DNA of 11,289 bases from an uncultured Collinsella sp. (GTDB taxonomy: Bacteria; Actinomycetota; Coriobacteriia; Coriobacteriales; Coriobacteriaceae). How positions within the stretch are numbered: position 1 is the first letter of the stretch; the number at the start of each line of letters is the position of its first letter. The translations under genes were made by a program, and so were the position numbers. The stretch lies in assembly GCA_900550815.1 (NCBI GenBank), contig URTW01000051.1, positions 1-11,289 of the forward strand, read 5' to 3'. The notes below the pieces were generated by a model. It did not search any database, was not told where the DNA came from, and worked only from the letters and a program-made list of their open reading frames with translations. Of the stretch, positions 1 to 9,261 are shown in pieces.

Positions 1-3000
1 GGGCCTGACGGGCGCCGGGCAGACCGAGAGCACACCTGCGGGTACGCTTGCCACCGATCTTGTCGAGGGCAAGGAGCTCGCCGAACAGCAGAAGCAGGAG
101 GAGACCGCCGAAGCCGAAGCAACCTGGAATGAGGATCTTGGGCTCTGGATGACCTCGAAGGGCGCCACGGGCGTAAAGGACGAATACGACGATGGCTACG
201 TGGCCGGCGAGCAGACCCCCGCGCAGTACTACTTCTCGATTGATAGCCTCACCAACGAAATTTCTATCGAGTATGGCGACGCGGGCATTACCACGTTGGA
301 GGTGCCCTCGACCATCGACGACAAAAATGTCGTAAGCCTTACGGGTATGGGAAGCGCTGCGCTCACATCGATCACCTTCGCCCCTAATTCGCATGTCCGC
401 TCGGTTGGAGGCTTGGGCGGCAGCAGCATCAAAGAGATCGCACTGCCCGATTCGGTCGAGGAGCTCAAGAGCTATGCATTCTACAAAAGCAAGACGCTCC
501 AAACGGTAACCTGGCCCAACAACGCGGCCTTTACCACGATTCCCGAGCAGGCCTTTAAGGAATGTGAACAACTTGACGACAAGGTGGTGGCAACGCTGCC
601 GCCTTCGGTCAAAACTATCGACTATCTTGCATTCGCCTATTGCGGCGTGCCACAGTTCTATGTCTCGGACACAACAGTGCTCACCTTTACGCAGATCAAT
701 GTGCCGGGCACGGTGGAGCGGATTGAGCGCAATGCCTTTGACGGGTGCTCGCATGTGTCGTCGGTGACGATCGGCGACGGCGTTAAATATATCGGAGCGC
801 ACGCGTTCGCCTCTCTTGATCCTGCGATTGCCGGCAAAGAGATTGTGCTACCCAAAAGCGTGGAAATGATAGAGTGGGGAGCTTTTGAGAACACGAGATA
901 CGGAAACGAGACGACCCATACAGCCGTTGCCCAGCGCGTGATGAACCCCGATCTTCAGTTTGGTGAGGCGGGCCATTCGGGCGACTATAATGAGCGCGTG
1001 ACAATCGAAGGCGTAACTTAAGCGATTCCCTTTAGTGAAGGCCAGACCATCTATGCCTATGCGACCGATTCGGCTGGCAACCCCTCGATGGTCAAAAAGC
1101 TTGCCGATGCCGTGGCCGATCGCAAGGACTCCGTCGATTCCTCGAAGCCTGCCTACACGTTTGAGTGGATGGGCGAGGCGGCCCAGGTGACGGGCAAACT
1201 TCCCCAGGGCGCGGCGGCCGTGCTCGTGCAGGCGGGGCAGTCCACGCCGCTGGCGGTTGGCGATGACGGCAGCTTTACAGCGGACGCTCTCTCCAAGACG
1301 GCAGCCACCCTGCGCATTTCGCTCAGCGGTAACTAAGACATGGTGCTGGCGCGCCCGGGCGACCAGATGACGGGCACATGGAATATCGGAGACATTAAGG
1401 CGGAGGACTTTACCAAGATTCCGGCTTCGCGCGCGATTGAGCTCAACGTGGGCTATCTTGAACCGATTGTTGGCCAGGATAAGACCGAACGCATTGAGCT
1501 CGATAGTCTCGATAACATCGACCTGACGGTGAAGAGGGGCGGCAAGACGCTTAAGCCTGCCAAGGGTGACAGGGAAAACGACTTCCGTATCCAGGGCACA
1601 GCGCTCGTGGTGTCGCAGGCCATTGCCGACGCGGACCAGGATCTGGAGATAACGCTCGTGCCCAAAGACAGCCTCAAGCTGGGTGGGGCGACGGCGACGG
1701 TGAAGCCTTCGGCCGGCAAGGTCGATATCGACTTGAAGCCCTGGGGCACGGCGACGGTCACGACCAAGGGCGACTACCAGGGCGCCAACCGCGTGCTGGT
1801 GTTCCGTACGTCCGACGGCAAGCTAGTTGCCGACGGTGTCACCTATTTGATGGGTTACGAAGACGATGGCACCACGCCTATTATGAAGGCCGAGACGCCG
1901 CGCCTTAAGGCCGGTTCGTACACCATCGTCGCCTTTAACAAGACGAGCTACGACATCCAAGCAACGAGCTATTCCACGTTTAGCCGCCTGGGGCTGACCG
2001 TGGGTAAGCATATCGCGCAAAAGCAGGTGAAGATCGAGGACGGCAAACAGCTCGACGTGACGCTCGACGTTCCCGCGTTTGACGTGGAGACGTATCGTGC
2101 CGAGCGCGGGCTGACGGCGGGCTCGGTTATCGCTGATTCGTCCGCGGTCGTTGGCGTGGAGACCGAGCTGCGCATTCATTACGAGCTCAAGGACAGCCAG
2201 GCTGCCAAGATTGAGATTCCGCTGGCCAAGGACGCGGTCGAGGACGTGTCCGCCGGATTTCGTGAAGCCGACGATAGCACCAATACCTGGTGGACTGATG
2301 CGACATGGGAAGGCGATAACCTCGTTCTCGATATGAGGAAGGGCAAGGGCGCCGATGTGTTTGTGCGCTTTAAGCCTAAGGCCGCGGGTATCTATGCCAT
2401 CTCGCCGCTTATTACACTGGGCGAGGTGACATTGCCGCTGGGGAGCACGACGCTCGAGGTCAACGCCTCGCGCATCGAGGTCGACAACACCAACGTCCAT
2501 AGCTTGCTGGGCAATGTGGCCTACGTGTACGCAGCGCCCGGCAAGAGCGTGCAGCTTACCGTGGGGACGGGTGCCTCGGCTGCAAAGTACACCGGCAAGG
2601 CCAATAAACTCGGCCGTGCCAAGATTGAATACGACCTGCCGCAGGATACGCTTGCTGCCGAGCGTGTGACGCTCGAAGCGCGCGTGGGCTCGACCGATGT
2701 TGCCGCCGCTGCTGCCGAGGTAACGGCTCGCAATTATGTGCGCTATGTTCCGGGCGCTTCGGTTTGGAACTTTGACGTGACGTATCGCGGCGGTACGCAG
2801 AACCTGGTTAAGGACGGCAAGGATACGGGTAAGAGCCTGTGGACCTTCCACCATCTGCCGCAAAAGAAGAACGCCTACTGGACGTTCGATATTACGCTCG
2901 AGGTGGGCAACGAGGAGGCTGCCGACACGCTCGACCTGTACGTGGACTGCGTGGACGGCAAGACCGTGACGATTCCGCTGACTCAAAAGTCGCGCGAGGG

Positions 3001-6000
3001 CACCCGTGTGCGCTATGTGGCGGAGTATGTGGACGAGGGTTACCTTAAGCTACTCGACGAGTTTAACAAGGCGAATGACTCGACCTATGTGAACTGCGGA
3101 AACTTTGAGCAGATCTTTATGCCGCAGACCTACCGCATCTCCAATGCTCAGCTTATGACCATGCTGAGTTTTGACGCCAACGCTTCGGCCAAAAAGCATT
3201 CCGCCGCTGCCGAGGAGCGCCAGCAGGAGTTCTCGAATGCCGTGCAGCAGTGGCACGAGTATATGATGGATAACTCGTTTAATGATGTCGACGAGGCCTT
3301 TAACGACGCGATTGACCAGATGGTCGCCGATGCGCTTGCCGAGGAGGACAAGGACGGTAAAGAGGGCGAGGTCCAGGGTGGTGCTGCTCGCAAGGCCCGC
3401 CGTGCCCCTGCCGCCAGCGACGGCGAGGGTGATGATGCTGGCAACGACGAGGCCGCGCAGTTTGCGGCCGAGCTCAAGGCCGCGGTCGGCGGGTCGGCGG
3501 CGCTGCTAACCCGGCAGGGCGACAGCTACGGCGTCAATGTGGACAAGATGATCTTTGAGGATGCTTACGGCACCAGCGAGGATTGGTATCAGGAACTCGC
3601 GGCGGCCCAGGGCGCGAACGCTGCGGATGCGGCCGCCATCAAGGAGCTCGTCGACCATGCATCGCGAGCGGAGTTTATTGCCCAGCAGGCCGAGGATCTG
3701 GTGGGCCAGTCGATGGGTATCGGCCAGCTCAACCAATATGGAAGCTGGAATGACGCAACCGCTGCGGCGCTCAACAAGTGTGCGGGCATTAAGGCCAGCG
3801 AGTACAACGGCCAGTCGACGAGCGGGTTTAACGATTTGGGCCAGGCGCTCGGCAGCTCACTGAGCTACAAGGCGGCTGACGATGATACCGTCAAGGGCTT
3901 TAAGGTCGCCGCGCCCGATGGCGAGCAGACGGCCTATATCGAGTCGGAATTTATCGAGAACTCCAATAACAACAAGAACCAGGCGCTTCTGTTTAACTCG
4001 ATCGCCATGCAGTGCGACATTCTGGACGACCTGTACGACAACTGGAATGTGGTCCATAGCCTCAATAACTCTACGATTCGCGGCTGGCTTATGGCTTGGA
4101 AGCGTAACGGCGACGTGAGCGCCCATATGAAGCTCATCCGCACGATTCGTTCGCTCAAGAGCTATAAGATCGAGTGCGAGATGTTCGGACAGGTCTTTAA
4201 GACCGATGCGTGGAAGGCGGCCGGCCAGGCGTTTCCCGCGGCGACCCAGGGCATCGGCATCTTTACCGGCATTTACGGCGTGAACGATGCCAGCAAGAAC
4301 TGGGAGAACGTGAACGTCCGTATGCAGAAGGTGAAGGGCGAGCGCGAGGGCTATGAGCTTCAGCATACGCGCCTGCTTGCCAAGCCCGAGAAGACCGAGG
4401 ACGACTGGAAGTGCATTTACGCGCTGCGTGACGCCATGGAGAAGGCGCGTGCGTTTGAGGATCTGCTGTATCGCCAGCTCTGCCACGATAGCACCGATGT
4501 GGCAGTGGGCTCCATTATGACAATCGCCGGCGTGCTGACGGCCGGTTCGGCGGGTACCGTGGTGGGCGCTGCCTATGACGCGGCTTCGACCAGCGTAGGT
4601 TCGGAGCGCGCGATTAAGCTGACCAATGCCGAATGCGCCTACGATGTTGCCTGCGAGCAGGTGGAGCGCGCGTGCCAGAATCGTATTACGGTCAACTGGG
4701 GCGAGCTGACCGATGCCGAGGTCTACAAGGCCAACAAGGACGGCTTGATCTCGGACGAGAAGATGCAGTCGATCTTTGAGGCGCGTTATCGCAATGTGGC
4801 TGCCAAGGCTGCACCCGACCCTGCGGGCGTGGTGTACGAGGGCCTGCTGTCCAATACGGTTGAAGGCGCGACGGTTGAGCTGTGGAGCGCCGACGATGCG
4901 GCCGGTACCAATGCAGTGCGTTGGGATGCCGAGGAGTATGAGCAGGACAATCCGCTTGCAACGGGTGCGGACGGTGCGTACAACTGGAATACGCCGACCG
5001 GCTGGTATCAGGTGCGCGTGACCAAGGACGGGTATGAGGAGGCGCGTTCGACTTGGCTGCGCGTGCCGCCGATTCAGACTGAGGTGAACATTGGCTTGGT
5101 GTCGACGGCGGCGCCCGAGGTGGTTTCGGCCCATGCCTATACCGATTGCGTCGAGGTTGAGTTTGCGCAGTATATGGATGCGAGTGACGATACCCTGGCC
5201 GCATTGTGTGTGCAGGGCTTGGGCGACGTGACGTATGCGTGGCTCGACAAGCAGGACGATCCCAATGGCAAGCCGCTGTCGCGCGTGCTGCGTATTCGCT
5301 ATGCCGATGCGTGTGAGGCGGGCTCAACGGTGGCGTTTGAGCTCGACGGTGCTCGCAACTACGCCGGCACGGCCATGGCGCGCTGGGCAAGTGGCGAGCT
5401 TGTCGTGGGCGTTCGTGCCGACAAGCTCAAGCTCAACGTGGAGCAGGCCGTGACCATGCTTGAGGGCAGTGACTTTGAGCTGGTGGCGCACGTGACCGAT
5501 AAGGCGGGCAAGCCGTTTGCGGGTGCCAAGGTTAGTGTTGGGCTGGAGTCCTCGGCTATCTGCTCTGTCGATGCCACCCAGGCCGTGACGGGCGAGGACG
5601 GCGCGGCGACGTTTGTGCTGCATGGTGCTCTGCCCGGTTTGACGACGTTGACGGCGGCGGTGGACGGCACGGCGCTGTCCAAGCAGGTTGACGTTCGCGT
5701 GTCTGCCGAGGCAGTGCGACCGGCGCGACCGGTGGCGACGATTGGTGCGACGACGCTTGGTGCATGGTCGCCCAAGGAGAACTACATTACGGTGCCCAAG
5801 GGCACGAAGCTTGAGCTTTCGGCCGAGGATGGCGCGACGATTTGGTACACCACCAACGACACCTGCCCCTGCCGTGACGAAGGCCGCGTAAAGTACACCG
5901 AGCCCATTGCACTCGATAGCAACATGTATGTGCGCATTGCGGCACAGCGCCCCGGCATGTCGTACAGCGAGTATTCCGAGCGTCTGAACATTACGATTAC

Positions 6001-6322
6001 GGTGACCGATGAGGCGGCGCCTGAGCCGACTCCCGATCCCAGTCTGAAGCCAGAGCCCGAGCCGACACCTGACGGCGGCGAGCAGGGCGGCGGTACGGAT
6101 GGCTCTGGTGGCGCCGGGGTCCCTGCGGGCAGTCCGACTTCGACGACGACCGCGGTGACGACGGACAAGTCCAGGGGTAAGGGCGAGAACGGCAAGAAGT
6201 TCGGCGGCACGGAGCTCGCCAGCACGGGTGACTCCGCCGCGATGACGGTCGCCGCTCTGGGCATCGCCGGCGCAACCGTTGCCGCGGCCGGCATCGCCGC
6301 GACCAAGCGTCGCAAGCGCTAG
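1..6322 (+). pseudogene. Giant BspA-like LRR surface protein with sortase signal, 5'-truncated by the window edge, interrupted by two in-frame TAA codons
   Basis: Frame 2 is open from the left edge to TAG at 6320-6322 (about 2,106 visible codons) except for TAA at 1019-1021 (codon 340) and 1334-1336 (codon 445). There is no frameshift, and protein-like sequence continues across both stops. The true start and signal peptide lie left of the window; the ATG at 149 is internal. Visible order: acidic Gln/Glu-rich lead (codons 1-50); BspA-type leucine-rich repeats (about 60-320, with recurring 'LPxSVExIxxxAF' and 'AFxGCxxV' units); carboxypeptidase-regulatory-like beta domain (about nt 1730-2080); further beta-rich modules to about 3020; long helical section (about 3050-4800) with a charged Asp/Glu/Arg linker near 3340-3460; another carboxypeptidase-regulatory-like domain (4825-5100); Ig-like domains (5110-5700); a chitobiase C-terminal-like domain (5700-6010, 'IWYTTND'); Pro/Gly/Thr-rich wall spacer; then LASTG (6215-6229), a hydrophobic span and KRRKR. 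It is probably a sortase-anchored adhesin. As read, it is broken unless the stops are errors or are read through. Confidence 0.85.
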
Positions 6323-6358
6323 GTTTTGGCGACAGCGCCCATTCTCGGCTTTAGCAAA

Positions 6359-6415
6359 ATCTCAATCTGTAACACCAAACTGCCCAAAACGGCTCTAGAT
6401 GTTACAGATTGAGAT
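6359..6415. repeat. Intergenic hairpin element, copy A (16-bp perfect inverted repeat)
   Basis: ATCTCAATCTGTAACA (6359-6374) is the exact reverse complement of TGTTACAGATTGAGAT (6400-6415), with a 25-nt loop. A second unit with the same arm and loop lengths follows 81 bp downstream. It lies between convergent genes. No T-tract follows either arm, so it is not a canonical terminator. A REP-like element or a protein-binding palindrome is possible. Confidence 0.85.
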
Positions 6416-6439
6416 GAACCGAATGGCCGCCAACCTAAC

Positions 6440-6496
6440 GTCTCGATCTGTAACACGTAGCGAGGAATTTGGTCTCTAACTGTTACAGATTGAGAC
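6440..6496. repeat. Intergenic hairpin element, copy B (16-bp inverted repeat, one mismatch)
   Basis: GTCTCGATCTGTAACA (6440-6455) pairs with TGTTACAGATTGAGAC (6481-6496) at 15 of 16 positions; the mismatch would be a G-U wobble in RNA. The loop is again 25 nt but differs in sequence from copy A. The outermost base pair differs between copies (A-T in copy A, G-C in copy B) with pairing kept, which suggests the pairing itself is maintained. Confidence 0.85.
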
Positions 6497-6515
6497 AAAC
6501 GCTGGAATTGGTTTG

Positions 6516-6568
6516 CCGACCAGGCCCCAAACCACCATAAAGGTGCCTGTCCCCATCGTGGTGGTCGG
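6516..6568. other. Alternative overlapping stems in the convergent intergenic region
   Basis: Two mutually exclusive 7-bp stems share bases: CCGACCA (6516-6522) with TGGTCGG (6562-6568), and ACCACCA (6531-6537) with TGGTGGT (6559-6565). The stems are short and could be chance. Together with the hairpin copies and the gltA terminator, this accounts for most of the 325-bp gap at 6323-6647, in which I see no gene. Confidence 0.35.
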
Positions 6569-6580
6569 ACGGCCGGCATA

Positions 6581-6619
6581 GAAAAAGTCCCCGCCGGGCG
6601 TGTGCTCGACGGGGACTTT
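6581..6619 (-). terminator. Rho-independent terminator of the gltA operon
   Basis: AAAGTCCCCG (6584-6593) and CGGGGACTTT (6610-6619) form a perfect 10-bp stem around a 16-nt loop. Read on the minus strand, the stem runs into TTTTTC, a U-tract, about 30 nt after the gltA stop. On the plus strand it is followed only by TTTGCC, so it would be a weaker terminator for the convergent surface-protein gene. Confidence 0.85.
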
Positions 6620-6647
6620 GCCGTTTGGTGGCTAGCACTGTAGGTGA

Positions 6648-8057
6648 TTACTCGCCAAGCAGGCTCTTGGTGATGGAAGCGGCGGCCTTCTTGCCGGCGC
6701 CCATCGCCAGAATGACCGTAGCGGCACCGGTGACGATGTCGCCGCCGGCCCAGATACGGGGATCGGTGGTCTGGCCGGTCTCCTCGTCGGCAACGATGTA
6801 GCCCCACTTGTTGATCTCCATCTTGCCGCCGATCTTCTTTGCGAAGGGGTTGGCGTTGGTGCCGATAGCCGAGATCGCGACGTCGCAGGGAATCTCCTCG
6901 ATGGCGCCCTCGATGGGCACCGGACGACGGCGGCCGGACTCGTCGGGCTCGCCGAGCTCCATCTTCTGGACCTTGACGGCGCACACGGAGCCGTCCTCGC
7001 CAGCGACAAACTCGAGCGGGGAGACGAGCGGCAGAACCTCGACGCCCTCGGCCTTGGCATGGTGCAGCTCGGCGCGACGGCAGGGCATCTCGTCCTCGGT
7101 ACGACGGTAGGCGATGATGGCGTGCTCGGCGCCCAGACGCTTGGCGGTACGGACGGCGTCCATAGCCACGTTGCCGCCACCAAAGACGACGACGTTCTTG
7201 CCGTGCTTGGTGGGGGTGTCGTACTCGGGGAACTTGTTGGCCTTCATCAGGTTCACGCGGGTGAGGTACTCGTTCGCGAAGAAGACGTTGGGCAGGTTCT
7301 CGCCGGGGACGTTGAGGAACTTGGGCAGGCCAGCGCCGGTCGCCACGTAGATGGCGTCGAAGCCCTGCTCGAACAGCTCCTCGGCCGTGGCCATGTTGCC
7401 CACGACGGAGTTGTACTCAAACTTGACGCCCATGTCCTCCAGGCCGTCGATCTCGCGCTTGCCGACTGCCTTGGGCAGACGGAACTCGGGGATGCCGTAG
7501 ACCAGCACGCCGCCGCCGGTAAAGAAGGCCTCAAAGACGGTGACGTCAAAGCCGTTGCGGGCGAGCTCGCCGGCGCAGGTGATGCCGGACGGGCCAGAGC
7601 CGACGACGGCGACCTTCTTGCCGTTCTTGGGGGCCATCTTGGGCGTGGAGGCGAGCTCGGGGCGGTCACCCAGGAAGCGCTCGAGCTGGCCGATGGCCAC
7701 GGGCTCGGACTTCTTACCACGGATGCACTTGCCCTCGCACTGGTTCTCCTGCGGGCAGACGCGGCCGCAGATAGCGGGAAGCATGGAGTCCTCGCGGATG
7801 GTATCGAGGGCGCCGCCGAAGTCCTTCGCGCGGATCTGCTCGATAAAGCGGGGGATGTTGATGTTGACGGGGCAGCCCTCAACACAGAACGGCTTCTTGC
7901 AGTTGAGGCAGCGCTCGGCCTCGGCCAGCGCCATCTCCTCGGTGAAGCCCTTGTCGACGGGGCGGAAGTCGCAGGCGCGCTCGGCAGCCGGCTCCTCGTT
8001 ATCGGGGGTGCGGGGCGACTTCATATCGGCAACGAAACGACCGTTAACTAGTGGCAT
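6648..8057 (-). CDS. gltA: NADPH-dependent glutamate synthase-type flavoprotein subunit, NfnB-like
   Basis: This is an intact 469-residue protein of the GltD/NfnB family, about the usual length for the family. The N-terminal ferredoxin-like domain carries CLNCKKPFCVEGCP (residues 50-63) and CGRVCPQENQCEGKC (97-111), which bind two [4Fe-4S] clusters. The FAD-binding motif GSGPSG is at 153-158, a second dinucleotide-binding motif GGGN is near residue 295, and the C-terminal AIGTN and WAGGD motifs close the FAD site. No large GltB-type glutamate synthase subunit is next to it. The partner upstream is an FAD/NAD-binding [2Fe-2S] protein, so the pair more likely forms an NfnAB-type complex that couples NADPH oxidation to NAD+ and ferredoxin reduction than a glutamate synthase. 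The start lies inside the end of the partner gene (10-nt overlap), with GAGGAAAAG upstream, so translational coupling is likely. Gly199 stands where relatives, as I recall, have Val or another hydrophobic residue. Confidence 0.9.
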   Translation of the reverse strand: MPLVNGRFVADMKSPRTPDNEEPAAERACDFRPVDKGFTEEMALAEAERCLNCKKPFCVEGCPVNINIPRFIEQIRAKDFGGALDTIREDSMLPAICGRVCPQENQCEGKCIRGKKSEPVAIGQLERFLGDRPELASTPKMAPKNGKKVAVVGSGPSGITCAGELARNGFDVTVFEAFFTGGGVLVYGIPEFRLPKAVGKREIDGLEDMGVKFEYNSVVGNMATAEELFEQGFDAIYVATGAGLPKFLNVPGENLPNVFFANEYLTRVNLMKANKFPEYDTPTKHGKNVVVFGGGNVAMDAVRTAKRLGAEHAIIAYRRTEDEMPCRRAELHHAKAEGVEVLPLVSPLEFVAGEDGSVCAVKVQKMELGEPDESGRRRPVPIEGAIEEIPCDVAISAIGTNANPFAKKIGGKMEINKWGYIVADEETGQTTDPRIWAGGDIVTGAATVILAMGAGKKAAASITKSLLGE

Positions 8058-8887
8058 GCGCAGCTCTTTTCCTCATAGGCCTTGAGGGACTCGCCCTCTT
8101 CGGAACGATAAGCGGCCTGGCGGGCACGAAGGTCATCCCAGTCGACCAGGGTGGCATCGAAGTCGGGGCCGTCGACGCAAGCAAACTTGGTCACGCCGCC
8201 CACCTCGACGCGGCAGCAGCCGCACATACCGGTGCCGTCAACCATGATGGGGTTGAGCGACGCGGTGATGGGGGTGTCGTACTTCTGGGCGGTGAGGGTC
8301 GAGAACATCATCATCGGAACGGGGCCGACGCAGAAGACCTTGCTCACGGCCTTGTCCTGCAGCAGGCGCTCCAGCGGAGCGGTGACAACGCCCTGCTCGC
8401 CGTAGGAGCCGTCGTCGGTGGTGATGTGGATGTGGTCCTCGTCGAGGAGCTCGCGGAACTGGTCCTCCATGAGCAGGAGGTCCTTGGTGCGGGCGCCCAT
8501 GATGGCGTGAACTTCGTGACCGGACTCGACCAGGTGCTTGGCGACCGGGAAGGCAATTGCCAAGCCGCCGCCGCCGCCAATGACGGCGCAGGGGCCCTCG
8601 GCCATCTCGGTGGGCCCGCCCAGAGGGCCCCCGACGTCGCGCCGTGACTCGCCGGCCTCGTAGGTGGAAAGCATCTCGGTGGTCTAGCCGGACACCATGA
8701 AGATGAACTCGACCCAGCCCTCGTCACCGTTCCAGCCGGCCAGGGTAAACGGGACACGCTCGCCCGTCTCGTTGGCGCGAACCATGAGGAACTGTCCAGC
8801 GTGCGCATGCTTGGCGATTGCGGGCGCCTCGATGCGGAACTTGAACACCTTCTCCGAGAACTGCGTCTTCTCCAGGATCTTATACAT
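8048..8887 (-). pseudogene. Sulfide/dihydroorotate dehydrogenase-like FAD/NAD-binding subunit (NfnA-like), interrupted by an in-frame TAG
   Basis: The full frame is 279 codons, the expected length for NfnA/PyrK-type electron-transfer subunits, but codon 68 is TAG (8684-8686). The N-terminal piece (67 residues, from MYKILEK) carries the FAD-binding ERVPFT motif. The downstream piece carries the NAD-binding glycine-rich segment (residues 103-108) and the [2Fe-2S] motif MCGCC...C (Cys222, 224, 225, 237) after the conserved MVDGTG. Relatives such as the Pyrococcus enzyme have GKTT where this gene has G-stop-TT, so AAG to TAG is the simplest origin. Met194 replaces the Lys of the usual PMMKF, and Gly86, Gly91, Gly107 and Arg82 stand where Val or Leu would be expected. 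GAGAGGGG precedes the start. The stop overlaps the gltA start. It is either a pseudogene or a functional gene with consensus errors. A restart at Met72 (8674) would lose the flavin site. Confidence 0.85.
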
Positions 8888-8953
8888 AGAACCCCTCTCT
8901 TGTTAGGGCCGCCGAACCGTGCCTCCACGGAAATGGACGGTAGCCCGAATAAA

Positions 8954-8988
8954 ACCGTACGCGCACAGGCGTTGTGCAGACATACGGT
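8954..8988 (-). promoter_or_regulatory. Leader hairpin followed by a U-rich run, upstream of the NfnA-like gene
   Basis: ACCGTA (8954-8959) pairs with TACGGT (8983-8988), with an inner stem GCACA (8963-8967) and TGTGC (8973-8977). Read on the minus strand, the hairpin is followed by TTTTATT. It begins at about the predicted transcription start. It could be a leader attenuator, a 5' stabilising stem, or the distal terminator for pth. The two-part stem is clear but the function is inferred. Confidence 0.45.
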
Positions 8989-8992
8989 GCAA

Positions 8993-8998
8993 ATTATA
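8993..8998 (-). promoter_or_regulatory. Candidate -10 box for the NfnA-like/gltA operon
   Basis: A perfect TATAAT reads on the minus strand about 105 nt before the ATG at 8887. No good -35 box is found at 17 bp; a GTGACA lies only 12 bp upstream. The predicted start of transcription near 8986 leaves a leader of about 100 nt containing the hairpin at 8954-8988. Confidence 0.5.
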
Positions 8999-9055
8999 CC
9001 CTCATGGACATGTCACTTACGTGTGTCTTCGGCTGTTGGGAGCAGGGTTTATCCA

Positions 9056-9071
9056 CTTTGGCCTACCAAAG
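9056..9071. repeat. Short hairpin CTTTGG-CCTA-CCAAAG
   Basis: CTTTGG (9056-9061) and CCAAAG (9066-9071) form a 6-bp stem with a 4-nt loop. The right arm extended to CCAAAGGGGG (9066-9075) is also complementary to CCCCCTTTGG at 9148-9157, a competing pairing that interleaves with the larger inverted repeat at 9078/9231. Confidence 0.45.
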
Positions 9072-9077
9072 GGGGAG

Positions 9078-9243
9078 AGGTTTATTTTGGTCGGTTTTAT
9101 CAGGTAAAACGGCAAATGGGGCCGGCCTCGGGTTGTGATGAGGGCGGCCCCCTTTGGGGTGCTATGCATGTATGTCGGCGCGCGGTTGATTGCGATGCCG
9201 CAACTGGGGCGTTTCCGCAGGTAAAACCTGCCAAAATAAACCT
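9078..9243. repeat. 166-bp intergenic element with imperfect inverted termini
   Basis: AGGTTTATTTTGG (9078-9090) is the exact reverse complement of CCAAAATAAACCT (9231-9243). Extending inward, 26 of 33 positions match. Each arm also contains its own small palindrome: GTTTTA/TAAAAC (9094-9099 and 9105-9110) and GCAGGT-AAA-ACCTGC (9217-9231). There is no coding frame inside, no visible target-site duplication, and the element fills most of the 374-bp gap between pth and the NfnA-like gene. It may be a MITE- or REP-like repeat, or a regulatory site with paired operators. Confidence 0.6.
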
Positions 9244-9261
9244 GTTCCTAAATGATAGGTT

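Noticed and set aside
149..1021. A separate small LRR protein gene starting at 149
   Set aside because: The frame is open upstream to the window edge with protein-like sequence, the 149 ATG has no ribosome-binding site, and no signal peptide follows it.
6359..6496. CRISPR array
   Set aside because: There are only two inverted units with 25-nt loops, no run of direct repeats with regular spacers, and no cas gene in the window.
7059..8051. Long plus-strand open frame opposite gltA (330 codons), and similar antisense frames at 1823-2986, 3857-5134 and 9879-10973
   Set aside because: They mirror well-supported genes on the other strand. Their composition (Gly/Ala/Val/Asp- or Arg/His/Leu-rich) is the product of GC-rich third positions, and they contain no recognisable motifs.
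6648..8057. True glutamate synthase small subunit
   Set aside because: There is no GltB large subunit nearby, and the overlapping partner is an FAD/NAD/[2Fe-2S] protein, so an NfnAB-type complex fits better. The name gltA is kept only as a family label.
8888..9261. Small protein genes in the pth to NfnA-like gap
   Set aside because: Open frames there lack ribosome-binding sites and protein-like composition; the sequence is dominated by inverted repeats and a promoter.
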